64,000 nucleotides of DNA from Solibacillus daqui. GTDB lineage: Bacteria; Bacillota; Bacilli; Bacillales_A; Planococcaceae. A program made the translations under genes and the position numbers. Numbering within the stretch: the first letter of the stretch is position 1; each line of letters opens with the position of its first letter. Below are positions 44,811 through 55,895 of this stretch, piece by piece. The DNA is taken from contig NZ_CP114887.1 of NCBI RefSeq assembly GCF_028747805.1, positions 3,452,001 through 3,516,000 of the forward strand, in the 5' to 3' direction. Below the pieces are notes generated by a model. It did no database searches and was not told the origin of the DNA. It saw nothing but the letters and a program-made list of their open reading frames with translations.

Positions 44811-46551
44811 AAAACTGTGCTTTTGAATCAATTAAAATTTCTTGTAATCGTTGAAGCTTCGTAATTACAACCGTTGATGTGTCAGTCAATTCTTCCAAAT
44901 ACTTTTCTGCTAAAGCTTTTTCGCCAGCTGTATGAGCTTTTACTGCCTTTTTTGCAATTTCATACACTTTTAAGAATGGCGTTTCTAACTCGCGATATTC
45001 CTTTTCATCACCCAGTAATTCACGGCCTTTACCGTAATACCACTGACCTAAGTTTGAGTCACGTGGAGAATCTAAATTTAAACTCGTCATTTCTTCAAAG
45101 CCTAGTAATAAGTTGTAGATTCTCCAGCGCCATAATAGGTGGTCAGTAATTGCTACCTCGATAATATCTTCTTGAGAAATAATGAAGTTTTTCGAGATTG
45201 TTTGTGAACGGTATTCATCAATCATTTTACTTAATGTATATATAGCCGAACCTGTTTCAAACGCGATTTCTTGACTACGAATTGTGCTTTCTGTCATGCT
45301 GCGGTTACGCTCAGCAATTTCAGAAGCGGATTCTGCTTGGTGACGAGTTGTCGAAGCAATTTCTTCAAAGCGTGCACCTTGTGTTTGTAATGTATCATTC
45401 AATTCAGATAATGTGTTCGTAATTTGAATCACATCCGATACACCTACGTGTAACTCTTCTGTTGAACGTCTTGTTAAATCATCGATGTTTTCAGTAATAT
45501 GTAATAATGCTTTAATATCTGAATCAATCGATTGAACAGAGCGTTTAGTATCATCTGCTAATTTACGCACTTCTTCTGCTACTACTGCGAAACCTTTACC
45601 AGCCTCACCTGCACGTGCTGCCTCGATCGAAGCGTTTAATGCAAGTAAGTTTGTTTGGTCTGCGATACCTTGGATTAGCTCCATTACTTTTGATACACTA
45701 TGTACTCGGTCTACTAGGTTCGCTACATTTTGGCGCACTGCTTGTTGACCTTCGTCTGTATTTTGTAAAATCGTCGATACTTGTTGTAATGATGTAAGGT
45801 CATTATTCAATTCTGTTAATGACGCTTGCGTATGTGTCGAAATATCCCCTACCGATGCAGCAATTTCCTCAATACTTGAATCAAGTTCAAGCATTAAATC
45901 ACTCGCTAATTTAACATCATTATGTTGTACTTCTTGGAACTGAATAAGCTCTTTCATTTGATCAAGTTGTGTATTGTATTTAATGATTTCTCCAAGACCA
46001 TTAACTACCGAGCCACCTTGAATTTCAATGTATGTTTCAACAATAATTTGCAAATCTAAAGTAACTAAACTATCGTATGCAAGTAATGTATCTAGTAATT
46101 TTTTATAATCGCGGCCACAATGTTTTGCAATTAAAGGAATAATTAATTGGTTGATTAATGTGTAGGCCGAAATCATCCAGTTTGGTAATACGCCAATCCG
46201 AGCATGTGTATACGCAATACGACGACGCTTAAACACATATTCAATGTTTAATTCATCTTGGAAAAGACTAGAAAAATGACGGTCAAAAGTTACTTTTAAA
46301 CGCTCTACACTTGAATTCTCTACTATAATTTGTTTGAATTCCGGAATTGATAATAAACGCGTATAGAAATTATCTAAAATGTCATTACGATTTTCCGTAT
46401 AAATTTGATTTAATAATGACACAGATTGACGACGAACCTTACTTAAGGCTAAAAAATCTAATTTTTCTTTAAAACGCTCATTTGTTTGAATATCTGACGC
46501 TGAGGCTTCACCGAAATACTCATAGTTATCAATTTTACTTTTCCCAAACAT
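44803..46551 (-). CDS. Soluble globin-coupled chemoreceptor (HemAT-like) with C-terminal CZB-like domain
   Basis: A 582-residue methyl-accepting protein without membrane helices. Residues 1-190 form a globin sensor with the proximal haem His H116 in AYTHARIGV, as in the oxygen sensor HemAT. The signalling domain follows, with the hairpin tip [21 protein letters not shown]. From about 470 there is an extra domain resembling CZB (DHLLWRW, then SNLGQWYYG, then AVKAHTAG). The zinc Cys of CZB appears replaced by Ser and one His is missing. B. subtilis HemAT (432 residues) lacks this tail. It should steer flagella in response to oxygen; ATG 46551 follows AAGGAGAT. Confidence 0.85.
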   Translation of the reverse strand: MFGKSKIDNYEYFGEASASDIQTNERFKEKLDFLALSKVRRQSVSLLNQIYTENRNDILDNFYTRLLSIPEFKQIIVENSSVERLKVTFDRHFSSLFQDELNIEYVFKRRRIAYTHARIGVLPNWMISAYTLINQLIIPLIAKHCGRDYKKLLDTLLAYDSLVTLDLQIIVETYIEIQGGSVVNGLGEIIKYNTQLDQMKELIQFQEVQHNDVKLASDLMLELDSSIEEIAASVGDISTHTQASLTELNNDLTSLQQVSTILQNTDEGQQAVRQNVANLVDRVHSVSKVMELIQGIADQTNLLALNASIEAARAGEAGKGFAVVAEEVRKLADDTKRSVQSIDSDIKALLHITENIDDLTRRSTEELHVGVSDVIQITNTLSELNDTLQTQGARFEEIASTTRHQAESASEIAERNRSMTESTIRSQEIAFETGSAIYTLSKMIDEYRSQTISKNFIISQEDIIEVAITDHLLWRWRIYNLLLGFEEMTSLNLDSPRDSNLGQWYYGKGRELLGDEKEYRELETPFLKVYEIAKKAVKAHTAGEKALAEKYLEELTDTSTVVITKLQRLQEILIDSKAQFLT

Positions 46552-46575
46552 ATCCTAATCTCCTTGCTACTATAT

Positions 46576-46690
46576 CAATTACGCCTCGGCGTAATTGCGT
46601 TCAGATTTTTTCGTGCTTAGGGCCACAGAACGTGGGTCAGACAGCAGTTGTCACAGGATGTGATGCTTTAGGGCCCCCTGAATGAAGAAC
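46576..46690 (+). repeat. Structured interspersed repeat, copy D (decayed)
   Basis: Keeps the 22-bp inverted repeat CAATTACGCC-TC-GGCGTAATTG intact and most of module 1 with many changes (GTCACA-GGA-TGTGAT; outer arms broken). A trace of the CCC-ACTTATAGAAGT end is at 46708-46724. It lies directly upstream of the receptor's ribosome binding site, so it is part of, or displaces, that gene's promoter. Nothing else is seen up to the radical SAM gene. Confidence 0.8.
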
Positions 46691-46862
46691 ATACTTAGTA
46701 TTAATCCCAACTTATAGAAGTGAAGGACTTGTGCTGAAACAATTTAAATTATCAGATGACCCTATATAGAATAATAACTAGATTAAAATGTACTATAAAT
46801 TACTTTTATAATACTATATTCTAATATTTAAATATAGAATATAATCACATTTTTTCTATTTA

Positions 46863-47759
46863 TTACAAATCAGGTAATTCAGAATCCATTCCAAATTTCT
46901 GACGGAAGCCACATTTTTTACATAAGTCCTCAACCGCCTCACGTCGAGAAAACCCGTCTACTAAATTTTGTGCGCGTTCACTACCAATTATGTCTCCAAA
47001 TTTTTGTTCATGGACATTCCCTAAATTGATTACCCCTTCTCCATCCAAACAGCAAGGAACTACAGAGCCATCTACTAAAATCGCAGCATGTGTACGAAGC
47101 GCATGGCAAAAACCTTTACCTTCATCTGCTTTTTCCAGCAGGCTTGGCCAGCGGAATTCGTGATCTTGGTTTAAGTAAATATTTTTAGTGATTTTGACGC
47201 CCTTACCCATTTCAACTCGTTCTTGAATTTCATAATCTAATTCATATTCTTTTTCAAGAATATCTAACGTTTCGCGGTTGCGACGATTGGCGATTTCCGA
47301 AATGTTGTTGCGTTGTAAATTCCATAGACGATACGAGATAATTACATTATGTTCACGTACATCACGTACAAATTCTAAAATATCACCTAAATATTTTTCA
47401 CGATTTTCTGAACCCTCATGTCCATCAAAGCTATGCAACGAAAAATTGATTTGGCGTAATGCAGGCTTTCCTAACAGCTTGTCACGGTTCTTTTTAATTA
47501 AAGTACCATTTGTTGTAATATTTACTTTGAATCCTTTTTCATGAGCGATGTCTAACAATTGCCCAATGCGCGGATGTAATAGCGGCTCTCCCTTTACATG
47601 TAAATAAATATATTTTGTATATCCACTAATTTCATCTAATATATTGGCAAATTGTTCGACCTTTATTAAGCCTTTTGCACGCTCTGTTGGCGGACAAAAG
47701 CTACATGCTAAATTGCAAACGCTCGTAATTTCAATATAAACTTTTTTAAATGTTTTCAA
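46863..47759 (-). CDS. Radical SAM/SPASM domain protein
   Basis: A 298-residue radical SAM enzyme: the cluster motif CNLACSFC (C-x3-C-x2-C) at residues 15-22, GEPLLHP and NGTLI in the barrel, and a C-terminal SPASM-type cysteine set (GFCHALRTH, VPCCLDGEG, CKKCGF) that binds one or two extra clusters. SPASM proteins mature peptides or act in cofactor and sugar biochemistry. No precursor peptide or transporter gene is adjacent, so the substrate is unknown. Single gene between repeats; ATG 47759 has a weak upstream site. Confidence 0.88.
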   Translation of the reverse strand: MKTFKKVYIEITSVCNLACSFCPPTERAKGLIKVEQFANILDEISGYTKYIYLHVKGEPLLHPRIGQLLDIAHEKGFKVNITTNGTLIKKNRDKLLGKPALRQINFSLHSFDGHEGSENREKYLGDILEFVRDVREHNVIISYRLWNLQRNNISEIANRRNRETLDILEKEYELDYEIQERVEMGKGVKITKNIYLNQDHEFRWPSLLEKADEGKGFCHALRTHAAILVDGSVVPCCLDGEGVINLGNVHEQKFGDIIGSERAQNLVDGFSRREAVEDLCKKCGFRQKFGMDSELPDL

Positions 47760-47953
47760 CGTTCGTTCACCATTCCTTTTTAATAAACAATACTTTTCAT
47801 TGTAACAAATATCAGATCGAAATAGGAAGCAACGACAATGGTTTTAACAATTTAAATAGCTGTTATTACATTACAACCTCACTATGAACATTTTTGAATA
47901 CAAAATTTGGAACAAAGTGTATGCAGATCATATAATTCGTTCTGCTACACTAC

Positions 47954-48110
47954 GGGGCATGCTTTCCTGGGGGCGTGGCTACAACTAACTATATGCATGC
48001 CACTACGGCGGCAAGCATATAGTGGATTTTCCGCGCACGCTTTATCCCCAAGGAGTCCGCCCCTTCACTTCGCGGCACTCTACTATAAAACTATAGTTGA
48101 TTTTTATTAC
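47954..48110. repeat. GC-rich palindromic element 1
   Basis: GC-rich island in AT-rich DNA. Contains CTTTCCTGGGGGCG and, inverted, CCCCAAGGAGTCCGCCCC with CTTCACTTCG, a layout I recall from palindromic repeats scattered in many Bacillales genomes (recollection, not checked). Inside, ACTATATGCATGCC pairs with GGCAAGCATATAGT (one mismatch). An ORF through it is fortuitous. The AT-rich flanks 47760-47950 and 48111-48286 hold nothing recognisable. Confidence 0.55.
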
Positions 48111-48356
48111 AAAGCTATTGCATTAAGTGCACTGAATTGAAATGAAATGAACTTTATTATAAAAAAAAGCCTACTCTCTGCTAAAAATGATTTTATATTT
48201 GTGGCATTCAAAATAGCTAACTTTTATTTATAAAGGAAACTTGTTTTACAAAGCTACATCTTTGAAACGGCGACATATTTTTTCATTACCGCCGCCTCGG
48301 GATAGCGCAAGCGGCAGATTGGACTCTTTTAACTAATTTTAGAGGCAACATTTTAG

Positions 48357-48482
48357 TTTAGCGGGCCTTGCATGCGGCATTAAAGACAGAAGCAGTCATG
48401 CTCCTGTCGCTGCGCTTTCGTCGCAGAAGTTAAAACCAACCAAGACGGCGGTTGGTTTTAGCTTTGCCGTAGCCCGCCAAAA
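48357..48482. repeat. GC-rich palindromic element 2
   Basis: Bounded by TTTAGCGGGC and GCCCGCCAAAA, roughly inverted. Inside is a perfect 11-bp hairpin (TAAAACCAACC/GGTTGGTTTTA, loop AAGACGGC, 48431-48460). A further GC-rich stretch, CCGCCTCGGGATAGCGCAAG, precedes it at about 48291. No ORF. The type of element is not known to me. Confidence 0.5.
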
Positions 48483-48576
48483 ATAAATAACACTGTACTT
48501 AATCTATTTATTGGAAGTAATTTTGCTCATTAAGAGTTTCAACTTTAGCATCCAAAAAAAACATGCTTTCAAACCT

Positions 48577-48611
48577 AAAAAAAATGCACGAAAAATTTTA
48601 TTTTTCGTACA
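48577..48611 (-). terminator. Terminator of the DUF1456 gene
   Basis: TACGAAAAA and TTTTTCGTG pair on minus, followed by CATTTTTTTTAGG. Confidence 0.7.
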
Positions 48612-48619
48612 CCTCATTT

Positions 48620-49117
48620 TTATCCACGATATCGAATTGATAAGCCTTTTAAAAACTTACGTGTGAAGTTATCGCCACATTCTTTATAGTTTCGGTGGCC
48701 TGGCTTACGCATAATCGCACCTAACTCACCTTTTGATACCGCGATTCCCCCATCATCTAAAACGTCTAACATTTCTTCAGTCGTTAGCTGACAAGCAACC
48801 TTTAATTTTTTTAATACCATATTGTTTACATGATCCGGTTTTTCTTGCACTGGCGCAGTTTGCCCTTCTTTTTTAGGCATTGGCCCACGTTTAAATGTAA
48901 TCAGCCCGTTAAAAAATGCTTCAAGTTTTTTATCATTTATTTTAATTTGATCATAATCAGCCGGTACTTCTTCATCTTTCGCTAAAGACTTTATTAATAT
49001 TTTTGGCATTTCTTCTGCTGCCACTGTTTCGCCGCCTAGCTTAAAAATTTCTACCATCTCTCTATTCTTTAAATCAAGTGCATATCGCACACGGATTAAA
49101 ATATCGTTATTTTCCAT
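48620..49117 (-). CDS. DUF1456 family protein (YehS-like)
   Basis: A 165-residue protein made of two similar halves, each a DUF1456 unit: ILIRVRYALDLKNREMVEIF near the start and MVLKKLKVACQLTTEEMLDVL from about 100, each followed by a short helix and a GE or KGEL turn. Function unknown; likely nucleic-acid or protein binding. ATG 49117 is used, five bases after GGAGG; two further upstream codons are inside that site. It follows catalase by 86 bases with no clear terminator, so some read-through is possible. Confidence 0.87.
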   Translation of the reverse strand: MENNDILIRVRYALDLKNREMVEIFKLGGETVAAEEMPKILIKSLAKDEEVPADYDQIKINDKKLEAFFNGLITFKRGPMPKKEGQTAPVQEKPDHVNNMVLKKLKVACQLTTEEMLDVLDDGGIAVSKGELGAIMRKPGHRNYKECGDNFTRKFLKGLSIRYRG

Positions 49118-49203
49118 TGTAGCCTCCATCAATGTTTTGCTAAAGGCTATTATAACAGAGGTTCACGCTTCAATGTTAGTTCGATTACTCGTTTTGCTTT
49201 TCA

Positions 49204-50745
49204 TTATAGGTGATCTGTTTCTTTACTTTCATTAATAGCTTGTTCTACTGCCTCGTCATTTTGTGCATTACCAAGTGGACCTGTACTATCAGTATTTTGT
49301 AAATTTTCTCGTAAACGACGCCCATAATCCGCATCTGCCTCTTCTGCGTAACGAATCATCGTTTCTTGAATAACCGACGCACATTTTGCTAAATCAGTCG
49401 TTAAATTTAAAATAAGATCATCTTGCTCCCACTTTTCAAATTTACGATACGTTTCTCCTGCTTGCTTCGTGTCATTTGTTCGGTCTATTGGTGCTCGTAC
49501 TAAATTCCCTTCTATATAAGGAGTATATTCTGTTCCAGATTGTCGAGCTTCCTTTAATCCACCTAATAATGATGGCTCGTAATTAATATGTGGATTTTCA
49601 TGGTGGTCGACTTTTATTTGCATTTGTCCCCCACGCTGATTTGTTGCGACATGCTTTTTCGGCGAATTGATCGGTAACTGTAAATAATTCGCGCCTACTC
49701 GGTAACGTTGTGTATCAGAATAACTAAATGTACGCCCTTGCAGCATTTTGTCATCAGAAAAATCAAGTCCATCTACTAACACACCCGTGCCAAATGCCAC
49801 TTGTTCTACCTCAGTAAAGTAATCATCAGGATTCTTGTTCAATGTCATTTTGCCAACTGCCAGCCATGGGAATTTTTCTTCTGGCCAAAGTTTCGTATCA
49901 TCAAGTGGATCAAAATCAAGCTCTGGATGTTCACCATCCTCCATCATTTGGACAAACAGCTCCCATTCAGGATAATCGCCCTTTTCAATCGCATCAAATA
50001 AATCTTGCGTTGCATGGTTAAAGTTTTTCCCTTGAATATCCTGCGCCTGCTGCTGTGTTAAATTGCGAATCCCCTGCTTTGGCTCCCAATGGTATTTGAT
50101 AAGCATTGCTTTTCCTTGTTCATTGACCCATTTATACGTGTTGACGCCTGAGCCTTGCATCATACGATAGTTTGCCGGAATTCCCCAAGGTGAATAAACG
50201 AGTGTTACCATATGAAAACTTTCAGGTGAGGCTGCACAAAAATCAAAAAAACGTTCGGCATCTTGACGATTTGTTACGGGATCTGGCTTAAAAGCATGAA
50301 TCATATCTGGGAACTTCATTGCATCACGAATAAAGAAGATTTTTAAATTGTTGCCTACTAAATCCCAATTTCCATCCTCAGTATAAAATTTAACCGCAAA
50401 GCCACGTGGGTCACGTAATGTTTCAGGTGAATGTCCTCCATGAATCACCGTTGAAAAGCGGACGAATACTGGTGTTTTTTTACCTTTTGTTTGAAATAGC
50501 TTTGCTCTTGTGTACTTATCAATCGGCTCATTTCCAACCGTACCATATGCTTCAAAATAACCGTGAGCCCCAGCTCCCCTTGCATGAACAACACGCTCTG
50601 GTACCCGTTCGCGATCAAAATGACTAATCTTTTCAATAAAATCATAGTTTTCTAATGTTGCCGGACCACGTTTGCCAACAGAACGAATTTGCTGATTGTT
50701 TGTAACAGGATGTCCTTGGCGATTTGTTAATATATTTTCTTCCAT
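49204..50745 (-). CDS. katA: Haem catalase (monofunctional, clade 3 size)
   Basis: A 513-residue catalase that dismutes hydrogen peroxide. Distal His H54 is in [12 protein letters not shown], the distal Asn in VGNNLKIFF and the haem-ligating Tyr in [12 protein letters not shown]. At this length it is a small-subunit catalase like B. subtilis KatA. ATG 50745 follows AAAAGGAGTG. KatA is usually PerR-controlled, but I found no convincing PerR box in the 430 bases upstream. Confidence 0.93.
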   Translation of the reverse strand: MEENILTNRQGHPVTNNQQIRSVGKRGPATLENYDFIEKISHFDRERVPERVVHARGAGAHGYFEAYGTVGNEPIDKYTRAKLFQTKGKKTPVFVRFSTVIHGGHSPETLRDPRGFAVKFYTEDGNWDLVGNNLKIFFIRDAMKFPDMIHAFKPDPVTNRQDAERFFDFCAASPESFHMVTLVYSPWGIPANYRMMQGSGVNTYKWVNEQGKAMLIKYHWEPKQGIRNLTQQQAQDIQGKNFNHATQDLFDAIEKGDYPEWELFVQMMEDGEHPELDFDPLDDTKLWPEEKFPWLAVGKMTLNKNPDDYFTEVEQVAFGTGVLVDGLDFSDDKMLQGRTFSYSDTQRYRVGANYLQLPINSPKKHVATNQRGGQMQIKVDHHENPHINYEPSLLGGLKEARQSGTEYTPYIEGNLVRAPIDRTNDTKQAGETYRKFEKWEQDDLILNLTTDLAKCASVIQETMIRYAEEADADYGRRLRENLQNTDSTGPLGNAQNDEAVEQAINESKETDHL

Positions 50746-51129
50746 TTTATCACTCCTTTTTAATAATCATGGTAAAAAATAGAAAAATTTACACATCCGG
50801 GGTCCATTATCATTGAATAAGTTTTCAGTTATTTCTGTATCTCGCCATTTTCTTTGTTACTCCTTATTATTGTATTTTTTTGATATAGGTAATTTCAGCT
50901 TTCTTCAACTCACATAACGATGTTAATTATTCCATTAGTATTTATCCATCGATTTTAAAACCAATTTTTACTTTTAAAATAAATAAAAATACTATTTAAA
51001 ACATATATTTCACTTTAAGAACATTAAATAAAAAACGCGCCACTATCACTATATTAAACAATTGCAAAAAAATTTTTCTAAAAATTTGAAAAAATGTTTA
51101 TTATTTTATTTGTTTTTGATATAGTTATA

Positions 51130-51160
51130 TTGCGTTACAAGTTGTCAGAATATTACGCAA
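51130..51160 (+). promoter_or_regulatory. Spaced inverted repeat before oppA
   Basis: TTGCGT and ACGCAA are separated by 19 bases and end six bases before the GGGAGG of oppA. May be an operator or a leader stem. The rest of the 50746-51176 gap is very AT-rich with no other recognised signal. Confidence 0.35.
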
Positions 51161-51176
51161 AATGGGAGGTTAACAA

Positions 51177-52844
51177 ATGAAATTCAACAAATTTCTAACA
51201 CTGATGATGGTACTTGTACTGTCGATCGTACTTGCTGCATGTAGTTCAGATGACAGTAAGGAAGAGGTTGACAAATCATCCGAAGGCACGACAGACACAG
51301 GTACCGAAAGTACTACAGAACCAGCTTCAGAACCAAAAGAAATTAACTTAGTATTTGGATCTGAGCCACCATCAATACACCCTGGTTTGGCAACAGATAC
51401 GACTTCAAGTACTATGATTCAAAACATTTTCGAAGGGTTAATGACTATGGAAAACGGCGAAGCTAAAGAAGCTGCTGCTGAAAGCTATGAGATTTCTGAT
51501 GACCTTTTAACATACACGTTCAAATTACGTGATGCTAAATGGACAAATGGTGACCCAGTTACTGCAGAAGATTTTGCTTATTCTTGGAAATGGGTTTTAG
51601 ATCCAGCGAACGCATCTGAATACGCTTCAATTTTATACCCAATCAAAGGCGCTGAAGCATTTAACCTTGGTACAGGTTCAGGTGATGATTTAGGTATTAA
51701 AGTAGTTGATGAAAAAACAATCGAAGTTACTTTAGAAGTGCCAACACCGTACTTCCTAGAGTTAACAGCTTTCAAAACAATGTATCCATTCCATAAAGGT
51801 ACACAAGAAGCTAATGCAAACTGGTTTGCTGAAGCAGATTCAATTGTTTCAAACGGACCATATACTTTAACTGAGTGGGTTCACAACGGTAACCTAGTAT
51901 TAACTAAATCAGAAAGTTACTGGGATGCTGCAAATGTCAACATCGACACTGTAAACATTTCTATTGTAGAGTCTGAAAGCTCTCAAATGGCTATGTATGA
52001 TGCAGATGAAATTGATTTCTTAGGTACAAACTTTGGTTCAATCTCTTTAGAGGCACTGGATCGCTTAAAAGCAGATGGTACTTTAAATGTGGAACCTTAC
52101 TCTGGTATCTATAATTACAAATTTAACACAACTGACAAAGTTATGAGTAACGTCAACATTCGTAAAGCATTAGCTTTATCGATTGACCGTGCAGGCCTAA
52201 TCAAAAACATTACTAAAGGTGAGCAAGAGCCAGCTTTAGGTATGGTTCCGAACGCTGTTGGAGGTTTCGGCGATGATTCTGGTTACTTCAAAGACGCTGA
52301 TTATGAAGGCGCTAAAAAATTCTTAGAAGCTGGTTTAAAAGAGTTAGGTTTAGCTAGCCCAGCAGATTTAGAAATTACGGTTTCTTACAATACTTCTGAG
52401 GCACACGCTGCAATTGCTCAATTTATCCAACAAGGTTGGTCTTCACAATTAGGCATTAACGTAAAGCTTGATAACGCTGAATGGCAAGTGTATTTAGACA
52501 AATTATCAAACTTAGACTACCAAGTTGGGCGTTTAGGCTGGATTGCTGACTACAATGATGCCTATACATTCTTAGAAATGTATAACTCAGCTTCAAACGG
52601 TAACAACGATACAGGTTGGGAAAATGCTGATTACGCAGCATTATTAAAACAGTCTGTTATTGAAACAGATCCTGCAAAACGTACTGCAACATTATTAGAA
52701 GCAGAAGCTATCATGATGGATGAAATGCCAGTAGCTCCAATCTACTTCTACACAAACCTTTACATTAATAAAGACTTTGTAACAGGCATGGTTCCAGATG
52801 CTTTAGGTAACATTTCACTTAAAAACGTTGATATCAATAAATAA
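51177..52844 (+). CDS. oppA: Oligopeptide-binding lipoprotein OppA
   Basis: A 555-residue solute-binding protein of family 5. The signal peptide ends in the lipobox VLAAC (Cys at residue 22), then a Ser/Thr/Glu-rich linker. The mature domain starts INLVFGSEPPSIHPGLATD and contains the family hallmark AEDFAYSWKWVLDP. It captures peptides for import; in sporulating bacilli this also brings in signalling peptides. ATG 51177 follows GGGAGG. First gene of oppABCDF. Confidence 0.93.
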   Translation: MKFNKFLTLMMVLVLSIVLAACSSDDSKEEVDKSSEGTTDTGTESTTEPASEPKEINLVFGSEPPSIHPGLATDTTSSTMIQNIFEGLMTMENGEAKEAAAESYEISDDLLTYTFKLRDAKWTNGDPVTAEDFAYSWKWVLDPANASEYASILYPIKGAEAFNLGTGSGDDLGIKVVDEKTIEVTLEVPTPYFLELTAFKTMYPFHKGTQEANANWFAEADSIVSNGPYTLTEWVHNGNLVLTKSESYWDAANVNIDTVNISIVESESSQMAMYDADEIDFLGTNFGSISLEALDRLKADGTLNVEPYSGIYNYKFNTTDKVMSNVNIRKALALSIDRAGLIKNITKGEQEPALGMVPNAVGGFGDDSGYFKDADYEGAKKFLEAGLKELGLASPADLEITVSYNTSEAHAAIAQFIQQGWSSQLGINVKLDNAEWQVYLDKLSNLDYQVGRLGWIADYNDAYTFLEMYNSASNGNNDTGWENADYAALLKQSVIETDPAKRTATLLEAEAIMMDEMPVAPIYFYTNLYINKDFVTGMVPDALGNISLKNVDINK

Positions 52845-52884
52845 TTCCAACGATTCATCAGTATTTTTTGTGTAGTTGTACACG

Positions 52885-52924
52885 AAAGGCTGCTCAAAAA
52901 TCCTCGTGATTTGGAGCAGCCTTT
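52885..52924 (+). terminator. Hairpin between oppA and oppB
   Basis: AAAGGCTGCTC and GAGCAGCCTTT pair perfectly, followed by CATAATATAAC, so no real U-tract. More likely an mRNA stabiliser or partial terminator that favours OppA. Confidence 0.7.
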
Positions 52925-52968
52925 CATAATATAACAGAATTTTCAAAAATTTAAAGGGGGTCTGTCAA

Positions 52969-53901
52969 ATGCTTAACTACATTTTAAAGAGAATTCTTTA
53001 CATCTTCGTTGCTCTTTTTGTTATTATTTCAGCTACATTCTTCTTAATGAAGTTGGCTCCAGGTAGTCCATTCGCTAGTGAACGTCAACTTCCGCCAGCA
53101 ATTGAACAGCAACTAAACGAAAAATATGGCCTCGATAATCCATGGTACATTCAATATAAGGACTATTTAGTTTCGTCATTTACATTTGATTTCGGTGAAT
53201 CGATGAAATATAAAGGTCGTTCTGTAAACGATATGATTTCTGAAGGATTCCCGGTGTCTTTAGTTTTAGGTATAGAGGCAATGATTTTAGCCATTGGTCT
53301 TGGGATATTGCTTGGAGTTATATCTGCGCTTTACCATAATAAGTTTCCTGACTATGTGTCGACTGTAATCGCCGTCTTAGGGATTTCAGTACCATCATTT
53401 ATTTTAGCGGGCCTTTTACAATTATTCTTTTCTTTGAAACTCGGATGGTTCCCAGTAACTGGATGGAAAGGCTTTATCTACACAGTATTGCCTGCAACAG
53501 CTATTGCCCTAACACACGCCGGCTTCATTGCAAAACTAACACGATCAAGTATGTTAGAACAAAATAATAGTGAGTACGTTAAATTAGCACGTGCAAAAGG
53601 GATTGGAAAATGGTCAGTCGTCTTCAAACACTCACTACGCAATGCATTGTTGCCAGTTGTCACATATTTAGGACCCTTAACTGCTGGTGTTGTAACTGGT
53701 AGTTTCATTATCGAACAAATATTTGCGGTTCCTGGTATTGGACGCCACTTCGTTCAATCAATTACTAACCGGGATTATACTACCATAATGGGTGTAACCG
53801 TTTTCTACTCCATTATTTTATTGCTCGCTGTATTAATAGTAGATATTTTATATCAATTCATTGATCCACGAATTAAGTTAAAAGGAGCGAAAAAATCATG
53901 A
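52969..53901 (+). CDS. oppB: Oligopeptide ABC transporter permease OppB
   Basis: A 310-residue permease with six helices; [19 protein letters not shown] is the usual first helix, and the EAA loop is [20 protein letters not shown]. It pairs with OppC to form the channel. ATG 52969 follows AAAGGGGGTC. Its TGA overlaps the oppC ATG (ATGA). Confidence 0.93.
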   Translation: MLNYILKRILYIFVALFVIISATFFLMKLAPGSPFASERQLPPAIEQQLNEKYGLDNPWYIQYKDYLVSSFTFDFGESMKYKGRSVNDMISEGFPVSLVLGIEAMILAIGLGILLGVISALYHNKFPDYVSTVIAVLGISVPSFILAGLLQLFFSLKLGWFPVTGWKGFIYTVLPATAIALTHAGFIAKLTRSSMLEQNNSEYVKLARAKGIGKWSVVFKHSLRNALLPVVTYLGPLTAGVVTGSFIIEQIFAVPGIGRHFVQSITNRDYTTIMGVTVFYSIILLLAVLIVDILYQFIDPRIKLKGAKKS

Positions 53902-54833
53902 CATCAAATAATAATAACTTCGACCATATCGCTCCTGAACGTTTTAAAATAGTTGGAGCTCGTACAAATGAAGCGGATACATTGAACAAAAAGCAAATAT
54001 CCTTTTGGCAAGAAGTTATGTACCGATTTTCACACAATAAATTAGCCCTTGTTGGATTAATCATTTTAGCGTTTGTTGCCATTATGGCGATTTTTGCACC
54101 GATGTTCTCTTCTTGGTCCTACGAAGAAAACACGGGACTTTACAATACCGCGCCATCTGCTGCCCATTGGTTCGGTACAGATGACCTTGCTCGCGATCTA
54201 TTTGTTCGGGTATGGCAAGGGGCTCGTATATCTTTATTTATTGGACTTGCGGCTGCTGTAATCGATTTAATTATTGGGGTTCTTTGGGGGAGTATTTCTG
54301 GATTAATAGGTGGTCGTATCGATAATATTATGATGCGTATTGTAGACGTTTTAACAGCAATTCCATATATTTTAGTTGTAATTATTTTATTAGTAGTAAT
54401 GGAAAAAGGCTTAGTTCCAATGATTATTGCACTTTCGATTACTGGTTGGGTTAACATGGCTCGTATTGTTCGTGCGGAAGTGCTTTCGATAAAAAATCGT
54501 GAATATGTATTGGCAGCTCAAACATTAGGTGCAAACACATGGCATTTAATTAAGCGCCACCTTATACCAAATGCAATGGGTGTGATTTTGGTAACAATGA
54601 CTTTAACCATTCCAAGTGCGATTTTTACTGAATCATTTTTAAGCTATATCGGCTTAGGTGTTCAACAACCAATGTCAAGTTGGGGAACGATGGCTTCAGA
54701 AGGTAATAAGGCCATTCAATCAGCACCGTGGCGTCTAATATTCCCTGCCGTCTTCATATCGTTAACCATTTTTGCATTTAACGCGGTTGGAGACGGACTT
54801 CGGGACGCACTAGATCCAAAATTACGAAAATAG
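53898..54833 (+). CDS. oppC: Oligopeptide ABC transporter permease OppC
   Basis: A 311-residue permease with a soluble N-terminus and six helices. It shows the conserved [20 protein letters not shown] segment after helix 1 and the EAA loop [20 protein letters not shown]. Overlaps oppB by four bases, so translation is coupled. Channel partner of OppB. Confidence 0.93.
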   Translation: MTSNNNNFDHIAPERFKIVGARTNEADTLNKKQISFWQEVMYRFSHNKLALVGLIILAFVAIMAIFAPMFSSWSYEENTGLYNTAPSAAHWFGTDDLARDLFVRVWQGARISLFIGLAAAVIDLIIGVLWGSISGLIGGRIDNIMMRIVDVLTAIPYILVVIILLVVMEKGLVPMIIALSITGWVNMARIVRAEVLSIKNREYVLAAQTLGANTWHLIKRHLIPNAMGVILVTMTLTIPSAIFTESFLSYIGLGVQQPMSSWGTMASEGNKAIQSAPWRLIFPAVFISLTIFAFNAVGDGLRDALDPKLRK

Positions 54834-54848
54834 AAAAGGGTGTACGAT

Positions 54849-55895
54849 ATGAAAAAGAAACTTTTAGATGTTAATGACTTGCATGTCCATTTCAAAACGT
54901 ACGCCGGCATTGTGCAAGCGGTACGTGGTGTAAATTTCGAATTATATGAAGGTGAAACACTAGCCATCGTTGGCGAATCTGGTTCTGGAAAAAGTGTTAC
55001 AAGTAACGCACTGATGAAGCTAATTCCACAACCACCTGGAATTTACGCTGGCGGTGAAATTCTTTTTGGTGGCAAAGATTTAATTCGGCTTAGTGAAAAA
55101 GAAATGCTTGCTATTCGAGGAAATGAGATGGCGATGATTTTCCAAGACCCTATGACGGCATTAAATCCAACGATGCGAATTGGAAAGCAAATAACAGAGG
55201 TGCTCTTAAAGCATAAAAAAGTCACTTCAAAAGAAGCTGCAAAAAGACGCGCGATTGAACTGCTTGACCAGGTAGGGATTCCATTCCCTGAAAAACGGTA
55301 CAAAGCCTATCCGCATGAACTATCTGGTGGGATGCGCCAACGTGTTGTTATTGCGGTTGCGCTTGCCGCAGATCCAAAGCTCTTAATTGCGGACGAGCCA
55401 ACAACAGCACTTGACGTAACGATTCAAGCACAAATTTTAGAGTTAATGAAAGAGATTCAAAAATCGTCCAATACATCAATTATTTTCATTACCCATGATC
55501 TTGGTGTAGTTGCTAACGTAGCGGACCGAGTAGCTGTTATGTATGCTGGACAAATTGTTGAATATGGTACTGTTGAAGATATTTTCTATGACCCGAAACA
55601 TCCCTACACTTGGGGATTACTCGGTTCTATGCCGGACTTGAATAATTCATCTGACGAGCTCTTACGTGCGATTCCTGGCTCTCCACCAAACTTAATCAAT
55701 CCGCCTATTGGCTGTGCATTTGCACCACGAAATGAGCTAGCCCTAGCGATTGATTTTGAAGAAGAGCCACCGATGTTCCAAGTTTCTGAAACGCACTTCG
55801 CAAAAACTTGGTTACAGCATCCAGATGCTCCGAAAATTCCACTTCCTGAAGTTGTTGCTCGCCGTATTGCATCATCAAGAGGAGGCCAAGCATAA
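54849..55895 (+). CDS. oppD: Oligopeptide ABC transporter ATPase OppD
   Basis: A 348-residue ATPase: Walker [13 protein letters not shown], signature [12 protein letters not shown], Walker [14 protein letters not shown]-loop FITHDLGVV and the C-terminal oligopeptide extension with [12 protein letters not shown] (in Opp/Dpp ATPases this region often binds an Fe-S cluster with Cys residues; here only one Cys is seen). ATG 54849 follows AAAAGGG; the GTG at 54840 touches that site. Confidence 0.93.
   Translation: MKKKLLDVNDLHVHFKTYAGIVQAVRGVNFELYEGETLAIVGESGSGKSVTSNALMKLIPQPPGIYAGGEILFGGKDLIRLSEKEMLAIRGNEMAMIFQDPMTALNPTMRIGKQITEVLLKHKKVTSKEAAKRRAIELLDQVGIPFPEKRYKAYPHELSGGMRQRVVIAVALAADPKLLIADEPTTALDVTIQAQILELMKEIQKSSNTSIIFITHDLGVVANVADRVAVMYAGQIVEYGTVEDIFYDPKHPYTWGLLGSMPDLNNSSDELLRAIPGSPPNLINPPIGCAFAPRNELALAIDFEEEPPMFQVSETHFAKTWLQHPDAPKIPLPEVVARRIASSRGGQA

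Noticed and set aside
46482..46685. 67-codon plus ORF across copy D and the start of the chemoreceptor gene
   Set aside because: Antisense to the receptor and then repeat; no start signal.
47907..48140. 77-codon ORF in the GC-rich island
   Set aside because: Covers the palindromic element; no binding site and no protein-like pattern.
50746..50900. PerR box for catalase
   Set aside because: Expected from the family, but no 7-1-7 match with fewer than about four mismatches was found.
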